Shown: piece by piece, positions 11,962 to 20,254 of the stretch
Layout of the letters: the number at the start of each line of letters is the position of its first letter
How positions within the stretch are numbered: position 1 is the stretch's first letter
From: Azotobacter vinelandii
GTDB taxonomy: Bacteria; Pseudomonadota; Gammaproteobacteria; Pseudomonadales; Pseudomonadaceae
Strand: one strand, 5' to 3'
DNA: 59,964 nucleotides
Assembly (NCBI RefSeq): GCF_001571105.1
Contig: NZ_BCTD01000020.1
Position numbers and translations under genes: made by a program
Notes under the pieces: generated by a model
Database searches by the model: none
What the model saw: only the letters and a program-made list of their open reading frames with translations
Told to the model about the DNA's origin: nothing

Positions 11962-12138
11962 TGAATCCCCCGAATCGGGCAACGTGACGCCCAGTCATCC
12001 GCCAATGAAAAAGTCCCAATTAAGTACCTCTCCATACTGCCCTGATTGGAGTAAAGCCCGGCGTGGATAGCATGAAATATAACTTCAGGCGAGTGCCACT
12101 GATCTAATCTCCAATGGAAGTTCTCCGGAGTAGTCATC

Positions 12139-12348
12139 ATGACCTTCGACAAGCGTGCCTTCGACAGCCTGCTCGAACAAGCCTGGCGACATGCCGACCA
12201 GGCCGCGACGCTCAATGACCCCACACTCTATCGGGAGGCTTTCATGGCCATGTGCCAAGCCATGGCCATGCTCAGCGAGGAAGCCGAGGACTGGCGCGAG
12301 CAAGTGGCCCGGGCGACCGAGGAATACACGCGAACCGAAGGCATCTAG
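12139..12348 (+). CDS. Small hypothetical helical protein
   Basis: 69 residues, MTFDKRAFDSLLEQAWRH at the start. The ATG at 12139 has CCGGAG 10 bases upstream. The sequence is acidic and predicted all-helical, with many Ala, Glu and Met (for example AFMAMCQAMAMLSEEAED). There is no signal peptide or membrane segment. It lies alone between the small exported protein gene and the initiator tRNA. I do not recognise a family. Codon use is in keeping with its neighbours, which supports it being real. Confidence 0.55.
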   Translation: MTFDKRAFDSLLEQAWRHADQAATLNDPTLYREAFMAMCQAMAMLSEEAEDWREQVARATEEYTRTEGI

Positions 12349-12411
12349 CGGCCGCCGTTCGCTTCACACACTAAGCAATTGAAGCAAAACCATTTTTTTA
12401 GGAGATATGGC

Positions 12412-12439
12412 TTGACAGAGGATTGTTTAGCTATAGAAT
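12412..12439 (+). promoter_or_regulatory. Sigma-70 promoter of the initiator tRNA gene
   Basis: A perfect -35 box TTGACA lies at 12412-12417 and a -10 box TAGAAT at 12434-12439, separated by 16 bases. A GC-rich stretch (GCCGACC) follows, typical of growth-rate-controlled stable RNA promoters. The tRNA begins 14 bases downstream of the -10 box. Confidence 0.8.
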
Positions 12440-12453
12440 GCCGACCACACAGA

Positions 12454-12530
<77 letters not shown>

Positions 12531-12539
12531 AATACGACG

Positions 12540-12573
12540 ATCGGCCCGGGTTGCTCACGCAACCCGGGCCGAT
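12540..12573 (+). terminator. Strong hairpin after tRNA-fMet, probable terminator
   Basis: A perfect 14-bp stem (ATCGGCCCGGGTTG with CAACCCGGGCCGAT) closes over the loop CTCACG, starting 10 bases after the tRNA. It is not followed by a long T run (GATTGCTG follows), so termination may be less abrupt than at a canonical site. No other function is apparent. Confidence 0.65.
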
Positions 12574-12692
12574 TGCTGTGGAGTCGGGTTTCATATCGCT
12601 TCCGGCAGAGCTTGCGCCCCTCTCCCCCATAGGTACCACACCAGACATGGCCGGTACCTCCCTCCAGATACCTTTCACATGATCCGGCTCAG

Positions 12693-13121
12693 CTAATGCC
12701 CGGCCGAATCGACGGCAGTCGCCGGTCTGGCGGAATTGCCGGATAGTCCTTCGTCATAGGCATCGGCATCGCCGGGGGCCGGCTGCTCGCCCGGCCGCTG
12801 GGCGGCAGGTAGAAACTTGGCGGCCCAGTCGCGCAGTCGTCGATTTTCATCCCTCAACGCTTCGAGTTGTCGCTGATGGCCGGCCAGCAGGGTATGCAGG
12901 TCGCCCTGTTCCCGGCGCAACCGCTCCTGAACGCTGCGCTCGCTGCCGAGCGCGGCGTTCAGGTGCTCGATATCGGCCTGGCGACGATCGGCCAGTCGCA
13001 TGGCCTGCTCGGCGCTCTCGGTCGCGAGCTTCAGCTCGGCGCGCAATGCGTCCGTCTCGCGGGATAACAGCCAGACGAGCAAGGCCGCGAGCACGGCGAT
13101 GAAAAGGGAGGACCTGGTCAT
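12693..13121 (-). CDS. LysB/Rz-like phage spanin subunit, isolated from any prophage
   Basis: 142 residues from ATG 13119-13121 (GGAG upstream). Residues 3-17 form an N-terminal membrane anchor (RSSLFIAVLAALLVWLL). A long Gln/Arg/Glu-rich coiled coil (about 20-105) follows, then ENRRLRDWAAKFLPAAQR and ADAYDEGLSG. This layout and the R.WA..LP......Y...L pattern match LysB-type inner-membrane spanins of P2-like phages and R-pyocin lysis cassettes. No holin, endolysin or tail genes lie nearby, and no Rz1-like lipoprotein was seen in the overlapping frames. It may be a prophage remnant or a domesticated gene. The coiled coil alone is weak evidence; the C-terminal motif is stronger. Confidence 0.5.
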   Translation of the reverse strand: MTRSSLFIAVLAALLVWLLSRETDALRAELKLATESAEQAMRLADRRQADIEHLNAALGSERSVQERLRREQGDLHTLLAGHQRQLEALRDENRRLRDWAAKFLPAAQRPGEQPAPGDADAYDEGLSGNSARPATAVDSAGH

Positions 13122-13506
13122 GCAGGACGTCTCCATACGACACCACCATTGCGAACAATGGATTCGCGGGGCTGCTCCAGCTTCATGGATTCCTCCTTGA
13201 ATGGGCGTCGGACGCGGGCGAGCCTGGATTCGCTCAACCTCTGAGCATAGGCGCCCCACCGGCATCCGCCGCGCTCAGTCCCGGTGGCCGGCCACACCCA
13301 TCGAGCCTGACATGGAACAGCACACCCTGCCCGGCACGGGACCGCCGCCCATCGCCGGCCGCATCGCGGTTTCCTGGCGATTCTCTACTTCCGGTCAGTT
13401 CCGGAGCCGACCCGCCGAACCGACGCGATGGGGATTGGAAAACCACGGATCGCTGTATACTCTCGCCCCCATTTTTTCACCGCGATCCCGCCCCCGAGGT
13501 GCACTC
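13122..13506 (+). promoter_or_regulatory. Gene-free stretch with the likely rimO promoter
   Basis: This 385-base gap separates the divergent LysB-like and rimO genes. An open frame runs through it into rimO, but it has no family resemblance and is ignored. A sigma-70-like pair, TTGGAA at 13435-13440 and TATACT at 13456-13461 (15-base spacer), lies about 45 bases before the rimO start. Nothing else was recognised. Confidence 0.45.
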
Positions 13507-14829
13507 ATGTCAAAAGAAGTTCCTAGCATAGGTTGGGTGTCGCTCGGGTGCCCGAAGGCCACCGTCGACTCCGAACGCATCCTCACCCAGTTGCGCACGG
13601 AGGGTTACCGGATCGTACCGTCCTACGAGGAGGCCGACGTGGTGGTGGTCAACACCTGCGGCTTCATCGACAGCGCCAAGGCCGAGTCCCTCGATGCCAT
13701 CGGCGAGGCCCTGGCGGAAAATGGCAAGGTGATCGTCACCGGCTGCATGGGCGTATCCGAGGAAGCCATCCGCAACGTGCATCCCAGCGTGCTGGCGGTC
13801 ACCGGCCCGCAGCAGTACGAGCAGGTGGTCAGCGCCGTGCACGAGGTGGCGCCGCCGAAGGCCGACCACGATCCCTTCGTCGATCTGGTGCCGCCGCAGG
13901 GCATCAGGCTGACCCCGCGCCACTACGCCTACCTGAAGATATCCGAAGGCTGCAACCACAGTTGCGCCTTCTGCATCATCCCGTCCATGCGCGGCAAACT
14001 GGTCAGCCGCCCGGCGGGCGAGGTGCTGGGCGAGGCCGAGCGTCTGGTCGGGGCCGGCGTCCAGGAGCTCCTGGTGATCGCCCAGGACACCAGCGCCTAC
14101 GGCGTCGACCTCAGGTACCGGACCGACTTCTGGAACGGCCGGCCGGTGAAGACGCGTCTGCTCGAACTGTGCGAGGAACTCGGCAGGATGGGCGTCTGGG
14201 TGCGTCTGCACTACGTCTACCCCTACCCCAGCGTCGACGAGTTGATCCCGCTGATGGCCGCCGGCAAGATACTGCCCTACCTGGACATCCCCCTCCAGCA
14301 CGCCAGCCCGAAGATCCTCAAGGCGATGAAACGTCCGGCCTTCGAGGACCAGACCCTCGCGCGCATCAGGAAATGGCGGGAGATCTGTCCGGAGCTGACC
14401 ATCCGCTCGACCTTCATCGTCGGCTTCCCCGGCGAGACCGAGGAGGACTTCCAGTACCTGCTCGACTGGCTGAGCGAGGCCCAGCTCGACCGCGTCGGCT
14501 GCTTCCAGTATTCGGCGGTGGATGGCGCACCGGCCAACGAACTGGAAGGCGCGGTAGCGGAAGAGGTCAAGCAGGAACGCTGGGAGCGCTTCATGGCCCA
14601 CCAGCAGGCGATCAGCGCGGCGCGCCTGCAACGCCGGATCGGCCAGGAGATCGAGGTGCTGATCGACGAGGTCGACGAGCAGGGTGCCGTCGGCCGCTCC
14701 TGGGCCGACGCCCCGGAGATCGACGGCAATGTCTACGTCGACAGTGCACAGGTGCCCAAACCCGGTGACAAGGTGCGCGTGCGCGTCACCGATGCCGATG
14801 AGTACGATCTCTGGGCCGAAACCCTCTGA
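13507..14829 (+). CDS. rimO: Ribosomal protein S12 methylthiotransferase RimO
   Basis: 440 residues, the normal length, starting MSKEVPSIGWVSLGCPKA with GAGGTG upstream. The N-terminal UPF0004 domain carries the three cluster cysteines in SLGCPKA, VNTCGFID and VTGCMG. The radical-SAM CxxxCxxC motif is CNHSCAFC. A C-terminal TRAM domain (about 375-440) follows, with VDEQGAVGRSWADAPEIDG. The enzyme adds a methylthio group to Asp89 of ribosomal protein S12, using two 4Fe-4S clusters. Confidence 0.96.
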   Translation: MSKEVPSIGWVSLGCPKATVDSERILTQLRTEGYRIVPSYEEADVVVVNTCGFIDSAKAESLDAIGEALAENGKVIVTGCMGVSEEAIRNVHPSVLAVTGPQQYEQVVSAVHEVAPPKADHDPFVDLVPPQGIRLTPRHYAYLKISEGCNHSCAFCIIPSMRGKLVSRPAGEVLGEAERLVGAGVQELLVIAQDTSAYGVDLRYRTDFWNGRPVKTRLLELCEELGRMGVWVRLHYVYPYPSVDELIPLMAAGKILPYLDIPLQHASPKILKAMKRPAFEDQTLARIRKWREICPELTIRSTFIVGFPGETEEDFQYLLDWLSEAQLDRVGCFQYSAVDGAPANELEGAVAEEVKQERWERFMAHQQAISAARLQRRIGQEIEVLIDEVDEQGAVGRSWADAPEIDGNVYVDSAQVPKPGDKVRVRVTDADEYDLWAETL

Positions 14830-14982
14830 CGCCCGAGTTCGCGCGCCGATCCGCCCTTACGGGCCGGCGCGCTCCACAGGGAAACGACGCCGGTCTTTCC
14901 CGCCAACCCTTGACCTCGCCTGAAGCGGGTAGCAGCCTCCCCAATCAGGCTAACGCGCATCAAATCAGTTCCAAGGAGGCTT

Positions 14983-15357
14983 ATGCACCGGATTTTCTTC
15001 CTTCTCGCCGGCGCCCTGTCGCTCGCCGGCTGTGCAGGCGGCCCCGCGACCGGGAACGGCGGCCTGTCGTCGGCCGCACGTTACCAGGGCCATCTGGTCA
15101 TGCTCCCGGAGATGCACATCTTCGTTCCCTGCAATGCGGAAGCGCCCCTCTGGCTGGTCGCGGATGCCGCCACCGGCCACCGTCTCGAGGCCCAGTACAC
15201 GAGCCTGGTCAGCGAGCCCTACGAGGAAGCCTTCGCGGTCCTGCGCGGCACCCCTGGACCACAGCTCGATTGCCGGGGCTGCCAGGACTTCCCGGGCAGC
15301 TTCCGGGTCAGCGAAATCATCGAATACCGCCAGGCCGAGGCTGGCGATTGCCATTGA
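14983..15357 (+). CDS. Small lipoprotein of unknown function
   Basis: 124 residues with a strong AAGGAGG ribosome-binding site. The lipobox LAGC is at the end of the 17-residue signal MHRIFFLLAGALSLAGC, so it is probably an outer-membrane lipoprotein. The mature part has a beta-rich stretch (YQGHLVMLPEMHIFVPCN, then a Trp-Leu-Val strand) and four or more cysteines, including CRGCQDF. The spacing of strands recalls small OB-fold lipoproteins of the NlpE/COG3015 kind, but this is a guess. A terminator follows at once, so it is monocistronic. Confidence 0.7.
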   Translation: MHRIFFLLAGALSLAGCAGGPATGNGGLSSAARYQGHLVMLPEMHIFVPCNAEAPLWLVADAATGHRLEAQYTSLVSEPYEEAFAVLRGTPGPQLDCRGCQDFPGSFRVSEIIEYRQAEAGDCH

Positions 15358-15358
15358 G

Positions 15359-15389
15359 GAGGCCGGCGAACGCCCGCCAGCCTCTTTTT
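15359..15389 (+). terminator. Rho-independent terminator after the lipoprotein gene
   Basis: The stem GAGGCCGGCG pairs with CGCCAGCCTC (9 of 10 pairs) over the loop AACGCC and is followed by TTTTT. It starts two bases after the stop codon. Confidence 0.8.
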
Positions 15390-15431
15390 GGCGATGGACG
15401 GGAAGAGGCCCCTGCGCTTGCGCGCGCCCGC

Positions 15432-16382
15432 TCAGGCCACCGCCAGATAGCACTTGTGAATGGCGTCGCCCAGTTGCTGGACTTGTTCGATGTACTCGGT
15501 GATCCAGGCGTGCATTCCGGTTTCCAGGACTTCCTCGATCGCCGTGTAGCGTAGCCGCGCCTCCAGTTCGGCGGCCAGGCGCTGCGCCGGACGACCGTTG
15601 TCGCCAGGCAGGTCGGCGAGCGTATGCTGCAACTCGGTCAGGCAGGCCCGCAGCGAGCGCGGTACCTCCGCCCGCAGCAGCAGCAGCTCGGCTACCTTGC
15701 CGGCCCGCGGCGAGCCGCGATAGATCTCGGCGAAGGCTTCGAAGGCGCTCAGCGCGCGGAGCAGCGCGCTCCACTGGTAGTAGGCGCGGGCCGAGCGGTC
15801 GTTGGGGTCCTCGCTGTCCGCACCGAGCAGTTCGTAACGGGCGTCGAGCAGACGCAGGGTGTTGTCGGCCCGTTCGATGAAAGTCCCCAGGAGGATGAAG
15901 CTGTACACGTCGCCGCGCATCAGGGTGCTGTAGGTGGCGCCGCGGAACAGGTGCGAACGCTCCTTGACCCACTCGCAGAAACGGCTGATGCCGTAGCCGC
16001 TCAGCCCCTGCTCGGCGAGATCGAGCAAGGCCAGCCAGGTGGCGTTGATGTTCTCCCACATGTCCGCGGTGATCCGCCCGCGTACCGCATGGGCGTTGCT
16101 GCGCGCCGCGGCCAGGCAGTTGAACAGGCTGGCCGGGTTGCTCGCGTCGAGGGCGAAGAAATGCAGCATGCGCTCGGCGTGCAGTTCGCCGTGGCGCTGC
16201 AGGTAATCCTCGAGGGTGCCGGTGATCAGCAGCGGCATGGCCAGCTCGTCGAGGCCATTGCCGCGATCGTCCTGCGGCATCAGGGACAAGGAGTAGCTGA
16301 CGTCGAGCATCCGCGCGAGATTCTCGGCACGCTCCAGATAGCGCGACATCCAGTACAGATCGGCGGCGGTTCTACTTAACAT
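15432..16382 (-). CDS. Alpha-E domain protein (COG2307, DUF403)
   Basis: 316 residues starting MLSRTAADLYWMSRYLERAEN, the invariant N-terminus of this all-helical family, at ATG 16380-16382. A TTG six codons upstream overlaps the stop of the preceding gene but is less typical. Further family features are the conserved LGTFIERADNTLRLLDARY helix and YYQWSALLRALSAFEA. The protein pairs with the circularly permuted ATP-grasp enzyme encoded immediately upstream, separated by only 14 bases. The pair is thought to make or modify small peptides (established proposal for COG2307/COG2308). The usual third partner, a transglutaminase-like protein, is not downstream. Confidence 0.9.
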   Translation of the reverse strand: MLSRTAADLYWMSRYLERAENLARMLDVSYSLSLMPQDDRGNGLDELAMPLLITGTLEDYLQRHGELHAERMLHFFALDASNPASLFNCLAAARSNAHAVRGRITADMWENINATWLALLDLAEQGLSGYGISRFCEWVKERSHLFRGATYSTLMRGDVYSFILLGTFIERADNTLRLLDARYELLGADSEDPNDRSARAYYQWSALLRALSAFEAFAEIYRGSPRAGKVAELLLLRAEVPRSLRACLTELQHTLADLPGDNGRPAQRLAAELEARLRYTAIEEVLETGMHAWITEYIEQVQQLGDAIHKCYLAVA

Positions 16383-16396
16383 GCTCGATAATTCCT

Positions 16397-17806
16397 TCAA
16401 TCCTCAACGACCCAGGTATCCTTGGTCCCGCCGCCCTGGGACGAGTTGACCACCAGCGAGCCTTCCCGCAGCGCCACGCGGGTCAGTCCCCCAGGCACCA
16501 GGCGGGTTTCGCGGCCACTCAGGACGAAGGGCCGCAGATCGATGTGCCGCGGCGCGATGCCGTTTTCGACGAAGGTCGGGCAGGTCGACAGGCTCAGGGT
16601 CGGCTGGGCGATGTAGGCCTCGGGGCGCGCCTTGAGACGCTCGCGGAAAGCCTCGATCTCGGCCTTGGTGGCCGCCGGTCCCACCAGCATGCCATAACCG
16701 CCGGAGCCCTGGGTCTCCTTGACCACAAGTTCGGGCAGATGGGCCAGGACATGGGACAGGTCCTGCGGCTTGCGGCATTGCCAGGTCGGCACGTTCTGCA
16801 GGATCGGCTCCTCGCCCAGATAGAAGCGGATCATGTCGGTGACATAGGGATAGATCGACTTGTCGTCGGCCACCCCGGTACCGATGGCGTTGGCCAGCAC
16901 CACGCTGCCGCGGCGATAGGCCGAAAGCAGCCCCGGCACGCCCAGCACCGACTCGGGATTGAACGCCAGCGGATCGAGGAAGGCATCGTCCAGCCGCCGG
17001 TAGATGACGTCCACCGGCCTGGCGCCGGCGGTGGTGCGCATGAACACCCGTTCGTCGCGGACGAACAGGTCGGCCCCCTCCACCAGTTCCACGCCCATCT
17101 CGCGGGCCAGGAAAGCGTGTTCGAAATAGGCGCTGTTGTAGCGTCCCGGCGTCAGCACCACCACGCTGGGGTTATCCAGCGGACTGGAACTCTTCAGGGC
17201 TTCCAGCAACAGGTTCGGATAGTGGTCGATGGGAGCGATGCGCTGGGCGGCGAACAGTTCGGGGAACAGTCGCATCATCATCTTGCGATCTTCCAGCATG
17301 TAGCTGACACCGCTCGGCGTGCGCAGGTTGTCCTCCAGCACGTAGAAGGTGCCGTCCCCGTCGCGCACCAGATCGACCCCGGCGATGTGCGCATAGATGT
17401 CGCGATGCAGGTCGAGCCCGTGCATCACCTGCTGGTAGCCGCTGTTGGACAGCACCTGCTCCGGAGGAATGATGCCGGCCTTGAGGATGCGCTGATCGTG
17501 ATAGATGTCGGCGAGAAACAGGTTCAGTGCCTGGACCCGCTGAATGCAGCCGGCCTCGATCCCGCGCCACTCGCTGGCGGGAATGCTGCGCGGGATGGTG
17601 TCGAAGGGGATCAGGCGCTCGGTGCCCTGCGCGTCGCCGTACAAGGTGAAAGTGATGCCCGCCCGGTGAAACAGAAGATCGGCCTCGCGCCGACGCTGGG
17701 CCAGCACCTCCTGGGAAGTGTTCTCCAGCCAGTTGGCGAAGCCCCGGTAATGCGGCCGGCAGACGCCGTTCGCATCGTACATTTCGTCAAAAGATTGGCG
17801 ATCCAT
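16397..17806 (-). CDS. Circularly permuted ATP-grasp type 2 protein (COG2308, DUF404/407)
   Basis: 469 residues. The start chosen is ATG 17804-17806 (MDRQSFDEMYDANGVCRPHY) with GAGGAG 8 bases upstream; upstream in-frame codons are ignored. Characteristic segments are IPRSIPASEWRGIEAGC, YVLEDNLRTPSGVSYMLED, VYRRLDDAFLDPL-like VIYRRLDDAFLDPL, and ELVVKETQGSGGYGMLVGP with the ATP-binding Lys and glycine loop. The C-terminus contains HIDLRPFVLSG. The family is predicted to be a peptide or amide ligase. It is followed by its alpha-E partner, and a sigma-54 promoter candidate lies directly upstream. Confidence 0.92.
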   Translation of the reverse strand: MDRQSFDEMYDANGVCRPHYRGFANWLENTSQEVLAQRRREADLLFHRAGITFTLYGDAQGTERLIPFDTIPRSIPASEWRGIEAGCIQRVQALNLFLADIYHDQRILKAGIIPPEQVLSNSGYQQVMHGLDLHRDIYAHIAGVDLVRDGDGTFYVLEDNLRTPSGVSYMLEDRKMMMRLFPELFAAQRIAPIDHYPNLLLEALKSSSPLDNPSVVVLTPGRYNSAYFEHAFLAREMGVELVEGADLFVRDERVFMRTTAGARPVDVIYRRLDDAFLDPLAFNPESVLGVPGLLSAYRRGSVVLANAIGTGVADDKSIYPYVTDMIRFYLGEEPILQNVPTWQCRKPQDLSHVLAHLPELVVKETQGSGGYGMLVGPAATKAEIEAFRERLKARPEAYIAQPTLSLSTCPTFVENGIAPRHIDLRPFVLSGRETRLVPGGLTRVALREGSLVVNSSQGGGTKDTWVVED

Positions 17807-17837
17807 GCATGCTCCTCGGCTGTGCATAAAAGAAATT

Positions 17838-17853
17838 CGCAAAGCTCATGCCA
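17838..17853 (-). promoter_or_regulatory. Sigma-54 (RpoN) promoter candidate for the ATP-grasp/alpha-E operon
   Basis: On the minus strand TGGCATGAGCTTTGCG matches the sigma-54 consensus TGGCACG-N4-TTGCW, with the invariant GG and GC exactly 10 bases apart. The predicted start of transcription is near 17827, just before the ribosome-binding site. The rest of the 382-base gap (17807-18188) has no gene. An NtrC-like half-site TGCACCA lies at 18047-18053, but no complete enhancer dyad was found. Confidence 0.65.
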
Positions 17854-18188
17854 GTTGCCAAGTTCCTATTTCTATCAATGGCTTGGAGACACGCCAGCGG
17901 TAGCGGCGACGGATCGGAAGCGGCAGCGGTACCCACCCGGCGCCTCTCCGTGCCGCCGTTCGGTCGATATCCACCGCGCCAGGCGATCCCGTCATAGCGT
18001 TCAGCGTCCATATCACGCACAGGAGGTGACGGAGCCGGGAAGCCCATGCACCAAAACGGCCCCCTGCTCGCCGAGCAAGATCCATCGCGCACCAAAAAAA
18101 TGCAACACCCACCCTGAATTACCCGCGACAGGCATTCCGAGCGCACCTCGACGCCGGGCACAGGCCCGGCCGGTACCTCGCGGTCCCC

Positions 18189-18776
18189 TTAGCCTTCATG
18201 AACGATCCGGGTGCCCAGCAGTTCGAGGAACCTTGCCAGCCAGGCAGGATGCGCCGGCCAGGCCGGCGCCGTGACCAGGTTGCCGTCGACGTGGGCCTGA
18301 TCCAGCGGAACATCCACATATTCGCCACCGGCCAGTCGCACCTCCGGGGCGCAGGCCGGGTAGGCGCTGCACGAACGTCCCGCGAGCACGCCGGCCGCCG
18401 CCAGCAATTGGGCGCCGTGGCAAACGGCGGCGATCGGCTTGTTCGCCGTGGCGAAGTTCCTCACCAGTTCCAGCACGCGCTCGTCGAGGCGCAGGTATTC
18501 GGGCGCCCGGCCCCCCGGGACCAGCAGTGCGTCGTAGTCTTCGGCGCGCACCTGGGCGAAATCGAAATTCAGGGCGAAGTTGTGTCCGGGCTTTTCGCTG
18601 TAGGTCTGGTCGCCCTCGAAATCGTGGATGGCGGTTCGCACGCTCTGCCCGGTCTGCTTGCCCGGGCACACGGCATGCACCGTATGGCCGACCATCAGCA
18701 GTGCCTGGAACGGCACCATGGTTTCGTAGTCTTCAGCATAGTCGCCGACCAGCATGAGGATCTTCTTGGCGGACAT
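18189..18776 (-). CDS. DJ-1/PfpI family protein
   Basis: 195 residues starting MSAKKILMLVGDYAEDYE with AGGAG upstream. The fold is class I glutamine amidotransferase-like. The nucleophile elbow is AVCHGAQLL (Cys near 116), preceded by the acidic residue in GDYAEDYE, and a VPGGRAPEYLR loop is present. Members act as glyoxalase III or deglycases or peptidases; the sub-branch cannot be fixed here. Genes on both sides point the same way but are not closely spaced (118 bases to the phospholipase D gene), so it is probably its own unit. Confidence 0.85.
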   Translation of the reverse strand: MSAKKILMLVGDYAEDYETMVPFQALLMVGHTVHAVCPGKQTGQSVRTAIHDFEGDQTYSEKPGHNFALNFDFAQVRAEDYDALLVPGGRAPEYLRLDERVLELVRNFATANKPIAAVCHGAQLLAAAGVLAGRSCSAYPACAPEVRLAGGEYVDVPLDQAHVDGNLVTAPAWPAHPAWLARFLELLGTRIVHEG

Positions 18777-18894
18777 GGGAAACTCCTGAACGGGACGAGA
18801 AAAGCGCACGAACCTCTCCGGACCGGGAGGGCTGTGCGTCAGAGAGGCCCACCCTACCCTGCCGCTTCCCGGCCGTCGACCCGCCGCCGGCCAT

Positions 18895-20055
18895 TCAACC
18901 GCCGCGATCCAGCAGATCGACCACCAGCCGGTCCAGCCAGCCCCACAGCCGCTGACGCAGCCGGCGATACCAGGGACGGGCCTGCCACTGTCGCCGGTCG
19001 ACCTCATGGCTGACCTGGAAGTCGGCGAGGAAGCATTCGACGGCCTCGGCGATGAAGCGCGGATCGCGCGTTTCGAGATTGGCCTCCAGATTCAGGCGCA
19101 GGTTCCAGTGATCGAAATTGCAGGAGCCGACGCTGACCCAGTCGTCGACCAGCACCATCTTCAGGTGCAGGAAGCGCGGCTGGTATTCGAAGATGCGTAC
19201 GCCGGCCTGCAGCAGGCGGCGATAATAGCGCTGGCCGGCATAGCGCACCGGCGGATGGTCGGTATTGCGTCCGGCCAGCAGCAGGCGCACCTCCACGCCA
19301 CGCCGGGCCGCCTTGAGCAGGGCGCGGCGTACCTTCCAGGTCGGCAGGAAATAGGGAGTGGCCAGCCAGATACGCCGGTTCGCGCGGTGCAGACTGCGGA
19401 TCAGCGATTGCAGGACATCGCGGTGCTGATGCGCCTCGGCATAGGCGAGCCGGCCCGAACCCTCGCGACGCAAAGGACTCGGCGGGATGCGCGGGGGCTT
19501 CGGCGGCCGCTGCGAGCGCCAGCGGCCCCACTCGTGGCAGAGCATCCACTGATGATCGAACAGCGTCCGCCAGTCGGCCAGCAGCGGCCCGGCGACTTCC
19601 ACCATGACCTCGTGCCACAGGCCGCTGGTATTTTGCGGGTCCCAGAACTCGTCGGTGGCGCCCGTACCGCCGACATAGCCCAGGCGATCGTCCACCAGTA
19701 GCATCTTGCGATGATCGCGATGCAGATTGTGCAAGCCGAAATGCCAGCGCAGAGGATTGAACAACACCAAGGCGACACCCGCCCCGGTCAGGCGGACGCG
19801 CAGGGCGGCACCGAAACCGAGCGCCCCGAAGCCATCGAACAGGCAACGCACCTGCACGCCGCGCCGGGCCGCGGCGACCAGCGCATCCACCAGCAGGCCG
19901 GCGCAGCGGCCATCCTCGACCAGATACAGTTCGAGATCGACCCGCCATCTGGCCCCTGCGATGGCCTCCAGCATGCGCGGAAAGAAGGCATCGCCATCGA
20001 CCAGCAGGCTGAAGCGATTGCCGCCCCGCCAGGGAAAGACCGCACCGCTCTGCAT
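18895..20055 (-). CDS. clsB: Cardiolipin synthase B-type phospholipase D protein
   Basis: 386 residues with two HKD motifs: HRDHRKMLLVDD (about residues 114-125) and HLKMVLVDDWVSVGS (about 300-314), the latter ending in the usual GSCNFDHWNLRLNLE. The N-terminus has FSLLVDGDAFFPRMLEAI, and there is no membrane segment, as in ClsB (YbhO) rather than ClsA. It would form cardiolipin from phosphatidylglycerol and a second phospholipid. The start is ATG 20053-20055, with CGGAG upstream; a GTG one codon earlier is possible. The start overlaps the stop of a 37-codon upstream frame (TGATG). Confidence 0.85.
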   Translation of the reverse strand: MQSGAVFPWRGGNRFSLLVDGDAFFPRMLEAIAGARWRVDLELYLVEDGRCAGLLVDALVAAARRGVQVRCLFDGFGALGFGAALRVRLTGAGVALVLFNPLRWHFGLHNLHRDHRKMLLVDDRLGYVGGTGATDEFWDPQNTSGLWHEVMVEVAGPLLADWRTLFDHQWMLCHEWGRWRSQRPPKPPRIPPSPLRREGSGRLAYAEAHQHRDVLQSLIRSLHRANRRIWLATPYFLPTWKVRRALLKAARRGVEVRLLLAGRNTDHPPVRYAGQRYYRRLLQAGVRIFEYQPRFLHLKMVLVDDWVSVGSCNFDHWNLRLNLEANLETRDPRFIAEAVECFLADFQVSHEVDRRQWQARPWYRRLRQRLWGWLDRLVVDLLDRGG

Positions 20056-20168
20056 CACGGCTCCGGGCCCGAAGGAGAAGCAGAAACGACCGATGCCCCC
20101 GTCGGGAAAAAACGCCCCCCGGCCGGCGGCAATCGTATGGACGCCAGATGGATAAAGGGTTGAGCCAT
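20055..20168 (-). CDS. Possible 37-residue leader or small protein upstream of clsB
   Basis: An ATG-started frame (MAQPFIHLASIRLPP at its start) has AGAGGT just upstream and ends in TGATG, where the A is shared with the clsB start, suggesting translational coupling. The product has no recognised family and may be only a leader. The alternative is chance, or residue of the upstream gene often found next to clsB. Confidence 0.3.
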   Translation of the reverse strand: MAQPFIHLASIRLPPAGGRFFPTGASVVSASPSGPEP

Positions 20169-20254
20169 GCGACCTCTCGCTTGAAGATCGGCGCAGGACG
20201 ATAACCGCTCCGGGCCGTAACCGAAAGCTTGCCGACGCGCTCCGGAGCGAGGGC

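Noticed and set aside
13201..13506. 102 extra N-terminal residues before rimO
   Set aside because: The residues are Pro/Arg-rich without family resemblance. RimO begins MSKEVPSIGWVSLGCPKA, and a good ribosome-binding site is at that ATG.
18044..18104. NtrC enhancer sites upstream of the sigma-54 promoter
   Set aside because: Only half-sites (TGCACCA, GCACC) were found. The spacing of the second arm does not match GCACCA-N4-TGGTGC, so I do not call an enhancer.
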